Part shown: one piece after another, positions 47,098 through 58,499 of the stretch | Layout: each line of letters opens with the position of its first letter | How positions within the stretch are numbered: position 1 is the first letter of the stretch | Source of the DNA: Acidiferrobacteraceae bacterium | GTDB lineage: Bacteria > Pseudomonadota > Gammaproteobacteria > Arenicellales > UBA868 | Direction of reading: 5' to 3' | DNA length: 61,359 nucleotides | Assembly: GCA_002724185.1 (NCBI GenBank) | Contig: PBOB01000084.1 | Span: 1 to 61,359 of the forward strand | The notes under the pieces: model-generated | The model's database searches: none | What the model saw: only the letters and a program-made list of their open reading frames with translations | What the model was told of the DNA's origin: nothing | Program-made: the position numbers and the translations under genes

Positions 47098-47820
47098 ATG
47101 AACACAAGTATACGACGGACTCGCAACTCTGTCAGCGACAGGAGCGCTAATGTTCGTAGAAAGGCTAATGACAACTTTATGCGCCGTCTTGGTTATCTTG
47201 TAGTGGAAGGCCCGACGGGTGTTGGAAAGAACAGGCTTGCCCGGAGGCTTTCGACCACGTTTGGTAGCGGCTTGATTCTTGAGCAGTCTGACGAGAATCC
47301 GTTTCTTGAAAGATTCTACCTAGATCGGCATAAGTATGCCCTACCTACTCAGTTATCGTTTCTATTTGATCGTATTCGTAGACTAGATCAGCTTCGACAA
47401 GTTGATATGTTTCATCGGCATTGGATTGTCAATTTCTTTTTAGAGCGAGACTTATTATTTGCGGAGCTGGTTTTAGACTTCGATGAATTTCAATTATATC
47501 GGCATGTATATGATAAGTTAGCGCCAAAGATTACGCCGCCAGGTCTGATTGTATTCTTACAAGCAGAAGTTTCAACACTTGAAGGGCGTTTGCAGGCACG
47601 GCGAAGGCCAGATGGATTTAGCGTGCCAAGGGATCATCTTGCTGAAGTTGTTGATTCTTACACCCGATTTTTTCTTCAATACAATAGCGCGCCAATCTTG
47701 ATCGTTAACACCGAGGGTGTAGACTTCATAAACAGGGAAGAGGACTATCGGCAGCTGGTTGAGTATTTGCCCACTATTAAAAATGGCCGTCATTTTTTTA
47801 ATCCAATGACTAGGCTGTGA
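47098..47820 (+). CDS. Deoxynucleoside kinase family protein with altered P-loop
   Basis: Up to 240 residues. Family marks: VVEGPTGVGKN (P-loop), ENPFLERFY, TQLSFLFDRIRRLDQL, and FLERDLLFAELVLDFDEFQLYRHVY, typical of the gammaproteobacterial deoxyadenosine/deoxyguanosine kinase group. The residue after the P-loop Lys is Asn instead of Ser/Thr, which normally coordinates magnesium. The first 27 residues are basic and not family-like; a later ATG at 47179 would place the P-loop near the N-terminus as usual and widen the gap to yciB, but it has no clear ribosome binding site. Confidence 0.8.
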   Translation: MNTSIRRTRNSVSDRSANVRRKANDNFMRRLGYLVVEGPTGVGKNRLARRLSTTFGSGLILEQSDENPFLERFYLDRHKYALPTQLSFLFDRIRRLDQLRQVDMFHRHWIVNFFLERDLLFAELVLDFDEFQLYRHVYDKLAPKITPPGLIVFLQAEVSTLEGRLQARRRPDGFSVPRDHLAEVVDSYTRFFLQYNSAPILIVNTEGVDFINREEDYRQLVEYLPTIKNGRHFFNPMTRL

Positions 47821-47902
47821 GAGGCAAAAAATGAGAACACTTAGAAAAAACATAGTAGAAAAGATATATTGAAATATTCAATTCAATTTCAGCACGGAAA
47901 TC

Positions 47903-47986
47903 TGCCGGAGGTCGGACTCGAACCGACACGGTGTTGCCACCACCAGATTTTGAGTCTGGCGCGTCTACCAGTTTCGCCACTCCGGC
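47903..47986 (-). tRNA. tRNA-Leu(CAA)
   Basis: Acceptor GCCGGAG pairs with CTCCGGC, discriminator A. The anticodon arm is CCAGA-CTCAAAA-TCTGG, anticodon CAA, with a long variable arm GTGGTGGCAACACCGT-like and a T-arm GGTTCGAGTCC. The CCA end is not encoded, unlike the tRNA-Ser in this window. Confidence 0.96.
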
Positions 47987-47995
47987 ATGTTATTG

Positions 47996-48013
47996 CGATA
48001 TTCTAGAATATCG
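47996..48013. promoter_or_regulatory. 18-bp perfect palindrome upstream of tRNA-Leu
   Basis: CGATATTCTAGAATATCG reads the same on both strands with no spacer. It begins 10 bases before the 5' end of tRNA-Leu, in the divergent gap to queA, so it overlaps where the tRNA promoter or start site should be. A repressor or activator site is possible; no matching regulator is known. Confidence 0.35.
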
Positions 48014-48125
48014 GAACCTGTATATAGCCAATTCACTACTAAATACTAATGTTCTCAATCGCATAAACCAAGGGACAGTATCGCATTGAAGTGTCTTCAC
48101 AGCAATCACGATGCGCAACGTCGAG

Positions 48126-50263
<2,138 letters not shown>

Positions 50264-50311
50264 AATCTGTGGCATAATCTTGCGGTTTTATACCACGATA
50301 GAATTCTCGAC

Positions 50312-50653
50312 ATGACAAACTTTCTAATTTCCGATGCATGGGCACAAACGAGCGGCGGAGGGGGAGGTCTTTTTAGCTTGCTGCCGCTTGTTCTGATATT
50401 TGTGGTCTTTTATTTCTTATTGATACGACCGCAGCAAAAACGAGCAAAGACGCTGAGGGAGATGATTAAGGCGCTTAAGGTTGGTGACGAAGTTGCGAGC
50501 AATGGCGGATTGGTCGGAAAAATCGCCGAGCTTGACGATAATTTTGTAACGATGGAAGTCGCTAGTGGTGTGAACGTAAGAATTGAGCGACAAGCTGTTG
50601 CTAAAACACTCATAAACGACCCTCCTAAGAAAGGGGCAACTAAGGCCACCTGA
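50312..50653 (+). CDS. yajC: Sec translocon accessory protein YajC
   Basis: 113 residues. One membrane helix (LLPLVLIFVVFYFLLIRPQ) after a glycine-rich start, then the cytoplasmic RAKTLREMIKALKVGDEVASNGG block. It binds SecDF. Ten bases separate it from secD. Confidence 0.95.
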   Translation: MTNFLISDAWAQTSGGGGGLFSLLPLVLIFVVFYFLLIRPQQKRAKTLREMIKALKVGDEVASNGGLVGKIAELDDNFVTMEVASGVNVRIERQAVAKTLINDPPKKGATKAT

Positions 50654-50663
50654 GTTTGATCGC

Positions 50664-52550
50664 ATGCTGAACCACTATCCCTGGTGGAAATGGGTTGTTA
50701 TCGCGCTAGTGATAGCCCCGGGCCTCTTTTTTGCATTACCAAATTTGTTTGGTGATGATCCGGGTATACAGGTTAGAGGCGCAAGAGGATTCGCTATTGA
50801 TAGCGGAGACTTTTCTAGTGTTCAGGCGCTTCTAGAGGATAGAGGTATAGCGATCAAAGGTGCTACGCTAGAGAATAGTGGTATGCGTCTTAGGTTCGGA
50901 ACGCCTGAGACTCAACTAAAAGCTCGGGACTTGCTGCAAAAAGAGTTCGGAGACCGTTTTACGGTAGCTCTAACGTTAGTGCCTGATACTCCAAGCTGGT
51001 TGACAGGACTCGCTGCAAAGCCAATGTATCTAGGTCTAGATCTCCGGGGCGGTGTTCACTTTTTAATGGAAGTGGATATGGCAAGTGTAATTCATCGTGC
51101 CGAAGAGCGTTATGTATCTGATATTAGAACAACCCTTCGTGAAGAAAAAATCCGCTATAAGATTGTTAGGCGTGCTCCAGGCGGTGGTATTGAGGTGCAA
51201 CTGCGGGATGAATCACAAATAAAGGATGCACGAAAGGCTATTGATAAGGGATTGCCCGGATTAGTCCTAGAGGAGGGCTCGCGGGAGAGCCAGACAGTCT
51301 TGCTTATACGGCTGACGGAATCTGAAATTAAAGAGCTTTCAGAATTTGCGCTTGAACAAAATATTACTGCATTACGAAATCGGATAGATGAGCTGGGCGT
51401 TGCTGAACCGATGGTACAGCGTCAGGGAGACCGACGAATTGTTGTTCAGCTGCCTGGAGTTCAGGATACCGCACGTGCTAAACGAATATTGGGTCGTACT
51501 GCAACGCTTGAGACGATGCTAGTGGATGAAGATCACAATATTGAAGTAGCTCTGGCTGGTAAAGTGCCACCGGGTTCTCGTCTTTACAGGTTCCGCGATG
51601 GGCGGCCAATACTCCTAAAGAATCGGGTCTTGTATTCGGGAGATAACATCATTGATGCGGCAGCAAGTATTGATTCACTTAGTGGCGGTCCAGTCGTTAG
51701 CATTTCATTAGATGCGATGGGCGCTCGCATTAATCAGCGTGTGACAGGTGAGAACATCAATAAGCGGATGGCTGTTGTGTATATAGAAATTCGTTCACGA
51801 CTAAAGACAGATGCTGAAGGATCGCCAATTTTTGATGATGAGGGGAATGCTGTACGCATAAAAGAGAGGATCGAAGAGGTTATTACAGCCCCGGTTATCC
51901 GAGATCAATTAGGAAAGAGATTTCAAATTGAGGGGCTTGACAGTGTTGTTGAGGCGCGTGATTTAGCATTATTACTGCGAGCAGGATCACTGGCAGCTCC
52001 AGTTGAGATAATCGAAGAAAGGACTGTTGGACCTAGTTTAGGGCAATCTAATATTAATCGGGGATTTCAATCTGTGATGATTGGTCTTATTCTGGTATTA
52101 GTTTTTATGGCAATCTATTACCGGATTTTTGGCCTACTAGCTAACCTAGCATTAACTCTTAATTTGGCGCTTCTCATTGCAGTTTTGTCGTTGCTTCAGG
52201 CCACGCTGACATTGCCTGGTGTGGCAGGAATAGTACTGACGGTTGGGATGGCAGTTGACGCCAACGTCCTGATTTTCGAGCGTATAAGAGAAGAGTTGCG
52301 CAATGGTAACTCTCCCCAAGCCAGCATCCATTCGGGCTATGAAAAAGCGTTTTCTACGATACTTGATGCAAATGTTACAACACTAATAGCAGCCCTTGTA
52401 TTGTTTAATTTTGGAACCGGTCCGATAAAAGGATTTGCGATTACTTTAAGCATTGGTATCGTCACATCATTGTTCACAGCTATATTTTTTACTAGAGGTT
52501 TAGTCAATCTTATTTATGGTAGACGTCGACTTGACCGATTGAGGATCTGA
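50664..52550 (+). CDS. secD: Protein translocase subunit SecD
   Basis: 628 residues. N-terminal helix, then the periplasmic P1 domain with LGLDLRGGVHFLMEVD, an IDELGVAEPMVQRQG segment, and a C-terminal RND-like membrane domain containing GIVLTVGMAVDANVLIFERIREE, the D4 motif. Uses the proton gradient to pull exported proteins. The secF start overlaps its stop by one base. Confidence 0.97.
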   Translation: MLNHYPWWKWVVIALVIAPGLFFALPNLFGDDPGIQVRGARGFAIDSGDFSSVQALLEDRGIAIKGATLENSGMRLRFGTPETQLKARDLLQKEFGDRFTVALTLVPDTPSWLTGLAAKPMYLGLDLRGGVHFLMEVDMASVIHRAEERYVSDIRTTLREEKIRYKIVRRAPGGGIEVQLRDESQIKDARKAIDKGLPGLVLEEGSRESQTVLLIRLTESEIKELSEFALEQNITALRNRIDELGVAEPMVQRQGDRRIVVQLPGVQDTARAKRILGRTATLETMLVDEDHNIEVALAGKVPPGSRLYRFRDGRPILLKNRVLYSGDNIIDAAASIDSLSGGPVVSISLDAMGARINQRVTGENINKRMAVVYIEIRSRLKTDAEGSPIFDDEGNAVRIKERIEEVITAPVIRDQLGKRFQIEGLDSVVEARDLALLLRAGSLAAPVEIIEERTVGPSLGQSNINRGFQSVMIGLILVLVFMAIYYRIFGLLANLALTLNLALLIAVLSLLQATLTLPGVAGIVLTVGMAVDANVLIFERIREELRNGNSPQASIHSGYEKAFSTILDANVTTLIAALVLFNFGTGPIKGFAITLSIGIVTSLFTAIFFTRGLVNLIYGRRRLDRLRI

Positions 52551-53566
52551 TGGATTTTCTTAAGCGAGATACTAAGATAGATTTTCTAGGTCGGCGTAAG
52601 TTTGCTGCCGTTATATCTCTTGTATTGATAGTTGTAGGAGTTAGTTCGCTACTTTTACGTGGATTAAACTTCGGTATCGACTTTACCGGAGGCACTTTAG
52701 TTGAGGTTTCATATACGGACTCAGTTACTGTTGAGGAGGTGCGCAATCAACTCGTCGACGCTAATATTGGCGATACTAGGGTCCAATATTTTGGAACTTC
52801 TAAAGATATTTTAGTGCGAGTTCCCGCCAGCAGTACTGGTAGTAGTGCTGAGATTAGCAGCGAAATTATGAGTACATTAAGAATGCCATATGCCGAAACC
52901 CTGACAGAAAGCAGCCAGGGAAAGGCACAGAAATGCTCCTCTCAATCAGGCATAGCAGAGTGTGTCGTGCAGATGCGGCGAGTCGAATTCGTAGGGCCTC
53001 AAGTGGGAAGTGAATTGACCGAAAAAGGCGGGTTAGCAATGATCTATGCCTTAATTGGGATTCTTATTTATGTTGCGTGGCGATTTGAGTGGCGATTTGC
53101 CCTTGGGGCAGTCGTTGCTCTGGTACATGATGTATTGCTTACTGTCGGATTTTTTGCAGTAACCGGAATGGAATTTTCACTTCCAGTATTAGCGGCATTG
53201 CTAGCTGTAATAGGCTACTCACTTAACGATACGATAGTTGTATTCGACCGTATACGAGAAAACTTTCGTAAAATGCGCAAAGGTAGTGTTTTGGAAATTA
53301 TGAATCGCGCAATTAATCAGACTCTCCATCGCACCATACTAACGTCACTAACTACAATGTTGGTTATTCTGACTCTTTTGCTTATAGGTGGGGAGGTTAT
53401 AAAGGGATTTGCAGCAGCCTTATGCGTAGGAGTCCTAGTGGGTACTTACTCTTCAATTTTTGTTGCGAGTCCAGTAGTTGTATTGCTCGGTATCTCTAGG
53501 GAGGATATGGCGCTTATTAAAAAGGATGATCCAGATTCTGAGATAGAGGCTAACATTTCGCCATAA
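52550..53566 (+). CDS. secF: Protein translocase subunit SecF
   Basis: 338 residues with six membrane helices. The D5-type motif GLNFGIDFTGGTLVEV follows helix 1 and LAVIGYSLNDTIVVFDRIRENF marks the D6 region. A short insert with two Cys (KCSSQSGIAEC) lies in the periplasmic loop and could form a disulfide. Last gene of the queA-secF run; nrdR starts 90 bases later. Confidence 0.97.
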   Translation: MDFLKRDTKIDFLGRRKFAAVISLVLIVVGVSSLLLRGLNFGIDFTGGTLVEVSYTDSVTVEEVRNQLVDANIGDTRVQYFGTSKDILVRVPASSTGSSAEISSEIMSTLRMPYAETLTESSQGKAQKCSSQSGIAECVVQMRRVEFVGPQVGSELTEKGGLAMIYALIGILIYVAWRFEWRFALGAVVALVHDVLLTVGFFAVTGMEFSLPVLAALLAVIGYSLNDTIVVFDRIRENFRKMRKGSVLEIMNRAINQTLHRTILTSLTTMLVILTLLLIGGEVIKGFAAALCVGVLVGTYSSIFVASPVVVLLGISREDMALIKKDDPDSEIEANISP

Positions 53567-53655
53567 GGTAGCTTTGATAGGCATCCAGATCCGCCTAGAA
53601 ACGCCACAGTGTCATGAATACAATCAACAAGATCTAGTTTTGAAGTTCTAATGCC

Positions 53656-54183
53656 ATGCGATGCCCTAGCTGTTATTCAGAAGAGACTCGTGTAATCGAT
53701 TCCCGTCTCGGAGACGACGGTGACATTGTGCGGCGTCGTCGTGAATGCCAAGATTGTAGCCATCGCTTCACTACCTTCGAGAGGATTTTCTTGGAGCAGC
53801 CCCGGGTCGTAAAAAGTGACGGACGTCGCGAGACATGGAATGGAGAAAAGCTTAGAAGGGGCATCATGCGTGCCCTTGAGAAGAGGCCAGTTGGTCTAGA
53901 CAGCGTCGAAGAGCTGGTTAGCTCGATATCGAAGAAGCTCAAGTTATCTGGTGAACGAGAAGTGACTGCAAAGCAAATAGGCCAGGAAGTAATGGATGGT
54001 CTGCGAGCTATTGATGAAGTTGCTTATATCCGATATGCATCTGTCTATTTGAGCTTTGAGGATGTTAGCGCATTCAGCACAGAGGTGGAAAGGTTGCGCT
54101 CTTTCCAGGAAACTGAAGGAGAGGCGACGCAGTTATCTCTATTGAAGCTCATGCGTCGGACCCGGCGCCAGGAAAATGGCTAA
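53656..54183 (+). CDS. nrdR: Transcriptional repressor NrdR
   Basis: 175 residues. Zinc ribbon CPSC...CQDC at the N-terminus, then an ATP-cone domain beginning RVVKSDGRRETWNGEKLRRGI that senses dATP/ATP. It represses ribonucleotide reductase genes. The C-terminal extension of about 20 residues is slightly longer than usual. It overlaps ribD by eight bases. Confidence 0.97.
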   Translation: MRCPSCYSEETRVIDSRLGDDGDIVRRRRECQDCSHRFTTFERIFLEQPRVVKSDGRRETWNGEKLRRGIMRALEKRPVGLDSVEELVSSISKKLKLSGEREVTAKQIGQEVMDGLRAIDEVAYIRYASVYLSFEDVSAFSTEVERLRSFQETEGEATQLSLLKLMRRTRRQENG

Positions 54184-55273
54184 GTGCGGTTCGTCAGATT
54201 TCGATATGATGGCGCATGTGTTGGAGCTAGCCGAGCACGGGTTATATACAACCAAACCAAATCCAAGAGTCGGCTGTATTATTGTTCGCGACTCAGAAAT
54301 AGTGGCTGAAGGATGGCATTATAGATCCGGAACCGATCATGCTGAAGTTGTAGCTCTCAAAGAGGCTGGAGAAAGAGCACGTGGGGCAGATGTCTATGTT
54401 AATCTGGAACCCTGTAGTCATCACGGCCAAACCCCGCCGTGTGTAAATCGCTTAATTGATGCTGGAGTAAGAAGAGTGGTGGTTGGAACGCAAGACCCTA
54501 ATCCTGAGATTGCCGGTGGTGGAATTAGGGCTTTGCAAGAAGCTGGTATTGTTGTCGAGGTCGGCGTTAATGCCGACGCTTCCTATAATCTGAATGAGGG
54601 TTTTTTTCTTCGGATGAATCGGGGAACGCCACTTGTCAGAGTCAAGTTGGCAGCGACGATTGATGGTAAAACCGCGTCAGCAGATGGAGGCAGTCAATGG
54701 ATTTCTTCGTTAGAATCTAGGGCTGATGTGCACCATTGGCGGGCTGAAAGCTGCGCAATCTTGGCCGGAATAGGTACAATTACTTCCGACAATCCACGCT
54801 TGAATGCAAGATTAGACGCAGAGATATTACAGCCTTTGAGGGTAGTAATCGACACACATTGCAGTTTAAAGCCTGATGCGGCACTATTTTCCCAGGAGGG
54901 TGAGGTATTGGTAGCAATCGGCAGTGAACAAGCCAGTTCACAAGCTCAGTTTGATAACCGGACCGAGGTTATTAGTTTTCCTAATGAATCTGGCCAAGTC
55001 GATCTGGGGGCTCTGATTCGTGAGTTAGGCCGTCGTGGCTGTAATAATGTCCTTGTAGAGGCTGGCGCTCGACTTGCTGGCAGCTTTGCTGCCCAGAAGT
55101 TGGTAGATGAATACCTTTTCTATTTTGCACCAGATCTTCTTGGCAGCGGTCGGTCAATGTTTGTGCTAGATGATATCCTCATGCTGCAAGATAAGATTCC
55201 ACTAAATCTTTATGAAACTGCAAGAATTGGCCGTGACTTACGCTTGCGTCTTCGGCCAGAAATTAAGCCTTAG
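54176..55273 (+). CDS. ribD: Bifunctional riboflavin deaminase/reductase RibD
   Basis: 365 residues. The N-terminal deaminase has the zinc motif HAEVVAL and PCSHHGQTPPC; the C-terminal reductase has KLAATIDGKTA and the VLVEAGARLAGSF cofactor segment. It performs the second and third steps of riboflavin synthesis. Starts within nrdR, the conserved arrangement. Confidence 0.96.
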   Translation: MAKCGSSDFDMMAHVLELAEHGLYTTKPNPRVGCIIVRDSEIVAEGWHYRSGTDHAEVVALKEAGERARGADVYVNLEPCSHHGQTPPCVNRLIDAGVRRVVVGTQDPNPEIAGGGIRALQEAGIVVEVGVNADASYNLNEGFFLRMNRGTPLVRVKLAATIDGKTASADGGSQWISSLESRADVHHWRAESCAILAGIGTITSDNPRLNARLDAEILQPLRVVIDTHCSLKPDAALFSQEGEVLVAIGSEQASSQAQFDNRTEVISFPNESGQVDLGALIRELGRRGCNNVLVEAGARLAGSFAAQKLVDEYLFYFAPDLLGSGRSMFVLDDILMLQDKIPLNLYETARIGRDLRLRLRPEIKP

Positions 55274-55284
55274 GTTCGGCTCTT

Positions 55285-55893
55285 ATGTTTACTGGAATCG
55301 TTGAAGCGCAGGGCATAATTTCAAATCGAATAATGCATACTGATGATGTTTCGCTAGAAGTTGAGCTAATTGATCCGATAGTGGATTATGCAGAACCTGG
55401 AGACAGTGTCGCGGTTAATGGGGCATGCTTGACTGTCACAAGTGTGAATGGATCGCGTGTTTCTTTTGATCTATCGGTCGAGACGTTAAATCTAACAACG
55501 TTAGGAAATCTCCCCATTGGTGGAAAGATTAACCTTGAAAGGCCAGTTACCACGGAAGGAAGATTTGGGGGGCACCTAGTTTCAGGGCATATTGATGGTC
55601 TAGCAAGACTAAAGTCTAAGAAGGGCTCTGGTCGATCGATCGAAATGATCTTTGAGTGTGATAATGCTCTTGCCCCGTATCTAGTTAAGAAGGGTTCTAT
55701 ATGTTTGGATGGGGTAAGCCTGACTATAAATAACATATATGATGATATTGGAGCAGTATCATTTTGTGTGAATGTTATACCGCATACGTTAGTTTCAACT
55801 ACATTTGGATTAATGACTGTTGGGGACGAGGTGCATGTTGAGGTTGACCAAATTGCCCGATATATAGAACGCTTACGTGAATTTAGCGGCTAG
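55285..55893 (+). CDS. ribE: Riboflavin synthase alpha chain
   Basis: 202 residues made of two homologous barrels, MFTGIVEAQG at the start of the first and GGHLVSGHIDG at the start of the second. It converts two 6,7-dimethyl-8-ribityllumazine molecules to riboflavin and the pyrimidine precursor. Eleven bases after ribD. Confidence 0.96.
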   Translation: MFTGIVEAQGIISNRIMHTDDVSLEVELIDPIVDYAEPGDSVAVNGACLTVTSVNGSRVSFDLSVETLNLTTLGNLPIGGKINLERPVTTEGRFGGHLVSGHIDGLARLKSKKGSGRSIEMIFECDNALAPYLVKKGSICLDGVSLTINNIYDDIGAVSFCVNVIPHTLVSTTFGLMTVGDEVHVEVDQIARYIERLREFSG

Positions 55894-55918
55894 AATGTTT
55901 ATCGGAGATAAAGATTAA

Positions 55919-57028
55919 GTGAGCATGGAATCTCAGGTTAGTCCAATTGAGGATATTTTGTTCGACTATGGTTCGGGGAAAATGGTTATCCTGGTGGACG
56001 ATGAGCAGAGGGAAAATGAAGGCGACCTAGTTATATCAGCAGCGCAGGTATCAGCTGATGATATTAACTTTATGGCGTCTCATGGGCGCGGACTAATTTG
56101 CCTTACTCTGACCGAAGAAAGATGTCGATTGTTAAACCTTCCACTGATGGTTAGCCATAACAATGCAAGATATTCGACGAATTTTACTGTATCTATAGAT
56201 GCCGCGACCGATATCACCACGGGTATATCTGCGTCTGATCGAGCAAAAACAATTCGCAAGGCTGTCGAGGAAGATGCTCAGGCCGAGGACATTGTTACGC
56301 CTGGGCATATTTTTCCTGTTATGGCGCAGCCTGGAGGGGTACTGACTAGAGCTGGTCATACCGAAGCTGGCGTAGATCTCGCTCGTATCTGTGGTTTTGA
56401 GCCTGCTAGTGTAATTTGTGAAATACTCAACCCTGATGGATCAATGGCTAGATTACCTGATCTGATTGAATTCGGGCGAGAGCACTCAATTCGCATAGGA
56501 ACAATAGCGGATTTAATAAGATATCGTTTAAGGGTTGAACCCACTGTATGGCGTGTTGCAGAAAATCGCATCTTTACTAAGTATGGTGATGTGCGGGCCA
56601 TTATCTACGAAGATGCAGAGTTGCGCCAAGTCCATTTAGCGCTCGTAGTTGGTGAGATTATTCCAGGCAAGCCAACTATGATTCGGGTAAACACACACCG
56701 CGGCGTATATGATACGTTATCTGATGTGCGCGCAAACCAACGTTGGACAGTAGATGCCGCTCTGGAACGAATTAATAAGGAAGGGGCAGGAGTTGTTGTA
56801 TTGTTGGAATATTCAGAAGACTGGGGAGCGCTTGATCGCCGATTACGTGGGGATAGTGAAGTTGACGCAGGTCATGGTGATTTGAGGATGATAGGCGCAG
56901 GCAGTCAAATTTTGTCCGATCTAAACGTTGAGAGGGTGCGAGTTCTAGGAACGCCTCAACGTATTCATGCATTATCTGGCTTTGGTCTGGAAGTTATAGA
57001 CTATATCGAAGCCCCAGAATCTGATTAA
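55919..57028 (+). CDS. ribBA: 3,4-dihydroxy-2-butanone-4-phosphate synthase with degenerate GTP cyclohydrolase II domain
   Basis: 369 residues (GTG at 55919; ATG at 55925 is possible). Residues 1-205 are a complete RibB domain: DDEQRENEGDL, HGRGLICL, TPGHIFPVMAQPGGVLTRAGHTEA. The second half has the fold of GTP cyclohydrolase II and retains RGVYDTLSD-type and QRIHALSGFGLEV segments. The zinc-binding CLTGD...CDCG cysteines are absent, so cyclohydrolase activity is very unlikely. A separate RibA is then needed elsewhere. nusB begins three bases later; ribH is not between them. Confidence 0.93.
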   Translation: MSMESQVSPIEDILFDYGSGKMVILVDDEQRENEGDLVISAAQVSADDINFMASHGRGLICLTLTEERCRLLNLPLMVSHNNARYSTNFTVSIDAATDITTGISASDRAKTIRKAVEEDAQAEDIVTPGHIFPVMAQPGGVLTRAGHTEAGVDLARICGFEPASVICEILNPDGSMARLPDLIEFGREHSIRIGTIADLIRYRLRVEPTVWRVAENRIFTKYGDVRAIIYEDAELRQVHLALVVGEIIPGKPTMIRVNTHRGVYDTLSDVRANQRWTVDAALERINKEGAGVVVLLEYSEDWGALDRRLRGDSEVDAGHGDLRMIGAGSQILSDLNVERVRVLGTPQRIHALSGFGLEVIDYIEAPESD

Positions 57029-57030
57029 AC

Positions 57031-57459
57031 ATGACTGCTGGGAGTCGCCATATGGCTCGCCGGAGTGCTGTCCAAGCACTATATCAACAAGAACTGTCTG
57101 GAGATGCTGGTCCAGAAACAATCAAAACATTTGTGCAGGATTGGGGGCTTACCGGGGTCGATATTGAATATTTTAGCCAATTAGTCGCTGGAGTATCAAA
57201 ATATGCTAACCAGCTCGATGAGATTATCAGCAAACATTTGGATCGATCAATTTCGTCTGTAGATCCAATTGAACGAATAGTTCTTCGTCTCGGAGTATAT
57301 GAGCTGCAGTATATGCCAGACATCCCGATACGTGTAGTGCTTGATGAAGCCGTTGAGCTCGCACGTGTTTTTGGCGCAGAAGAAGGGTATCGATTTGTCA
57401 ATGGCGTGCTCGATAAATGTAAAGTTCTATGCCGAAATTTGGAGACCGAGTCAATTTGA
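57031..57459 (+). CDS. nusB: Transcription antitermination factor NusB
   Basis: 142 residues, all-helical. Marks: RRSAVQALYQQELSG at the N-terminus and ISSVDPIERIVLRLGVYELQYMPDIPIRVVLDEAVELAR in the second half. It works with NusE on rRNA antitermination. It starts two bases after the ribBA stop, where ribH would normally lie first. Confidence 0.97.
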   Translation: MTAGSRHMARRSAVQALYQQELSGDAGPETIKTFVQDWGLTGVDIEYFSQLVAGVSKYANQLDEIISKHLDRSISSVDPIERIVLRLGVYELQYMPDIPIRVVLDEAVELARVFGAEEGYRFVNGVLDKCKVLCRNLETESI

Positions 57460-57521
57460 CGTTACCAGTCTGCTCATATGCTGACCGATCTGTATATACA
57501 GGTAGTGTCTAAGGTTATGTT

Positions 57522-58499
57522 TTGAATGAATTTGAAATAATTGATCAATGCTTCACCCGTAAAGGAAGTGCAAATTCAAGCACGGTGAAGGTTGGAATCG
57601 GTGATGATGGCGCCGTTCTTAGTTGTGATGAAGATAAGGACCTCGTTGTTGTTACTGACACTCTGGTCTCAGGTGTTCATTTTTGTGCAGCATCCCGCCC
57701 GGCAGACATTGGCTATAAATCACTAGCAGTAAATCTTAGTGATCTTGCCGCCATGGGTGCCGATCCCAATTGGGCCTTGCTTAACCTAGCAATGCCAGAT
57801 GCAGAGCCGAAATGGCTTGAAGAGTTTGCTGACGGTTTTTTTGAGTTAGCAGACAGATTTGACGTTCAGCTAGTTGGTGGTGATACAAGTGTGGGCCCCT
57901 TAACTGTTACAGTGACAGCTGGCGGATGGATACCTAACGAAGAAGCAATTACTCGAGAAGGTGCAAAGCCAGGAGATCTTGTGTTTGTTAGTGGCACACT
58001 AGGTGATGCAGCCTTAGGATTAGAGTTAGGGCTAGATGATAAACAAATTATTAAATGGCCTAACCTAACAAGAATTCATAGGCCAGAGCCACGGATAAAA
58101 CTTGGACGAGAATTGCGGAATTTCGCATCAGCAGCAATTGATTTGTCAGATGGCTTGGCGTCGGATTTAATGCATCTAACTAGCGCAAGTGGCGGCATGG
58201 GGGCGGTTATTTATCAAGAACGTATACCATTTTCAAACGATGCATGTAGTTTAAGATCACTTGACGAGCTACTCTCATTAGCCCTGTCTGGTGGCGATGA
58301 TTATGAGCTTTGTTTTACCGTAGATCCATCGCGAGAAAAAGATATTGCGCTTTTAAGTGATCGAGCTGGCGTTCGCATAACATGCATTGGAGCAGTGTCA
58401 GAAACGCCCGGTTTCTGGCTAATAGACTTAGCAGGAAAATGCGAGCAATATTCGGAAGGAGGGTATCAGCATCAATGGTCAGTGGACACGCAATATTAA
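57522..58499 (+). CDS. thiL: Thiamine-monophosphate kinase
   Basis: 325 residues. Makes thiamine diphosphate from thiamine phosphate. Motifs: GIGDDGAVL for magnesium, SLAVNLSDLAAMGADP, GGDTSVGPL, AIDLSDGLASDL, and LSGGDDYELCF. The start is TTG (57522). It overlaps the next gene if pgpA uses its first well-spaced start. Confidence 0.95.
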   Translation: MNEFEIIDQCFTRKGSANSSTVKVGIGDDGAVLSCDEDKDLVVVTDTLVSGVHFCAASRPADIGYKSLAVNLSDLAAMGADPNWALLNLAMPDAEPKWLEEFADGFFELADRFDVQLVGGDTSVGPLTVTVTAGGWIPNEEAITREGAKPGDLVFVSGTLGDAALGLELGLDDKQIIKWPNLTRIHRPEPRIKLGRELRNFASAAIDLSDGLASDLMHLTSASGGMGAVIYQERIPFSNDACSLRSLDELLSLALSGGDDYELCFTVDPSREKDIALLSDRAGVRITCIGAVSETPGFWLIDLAGKCEQYSEGGYQHQWSVDTQY

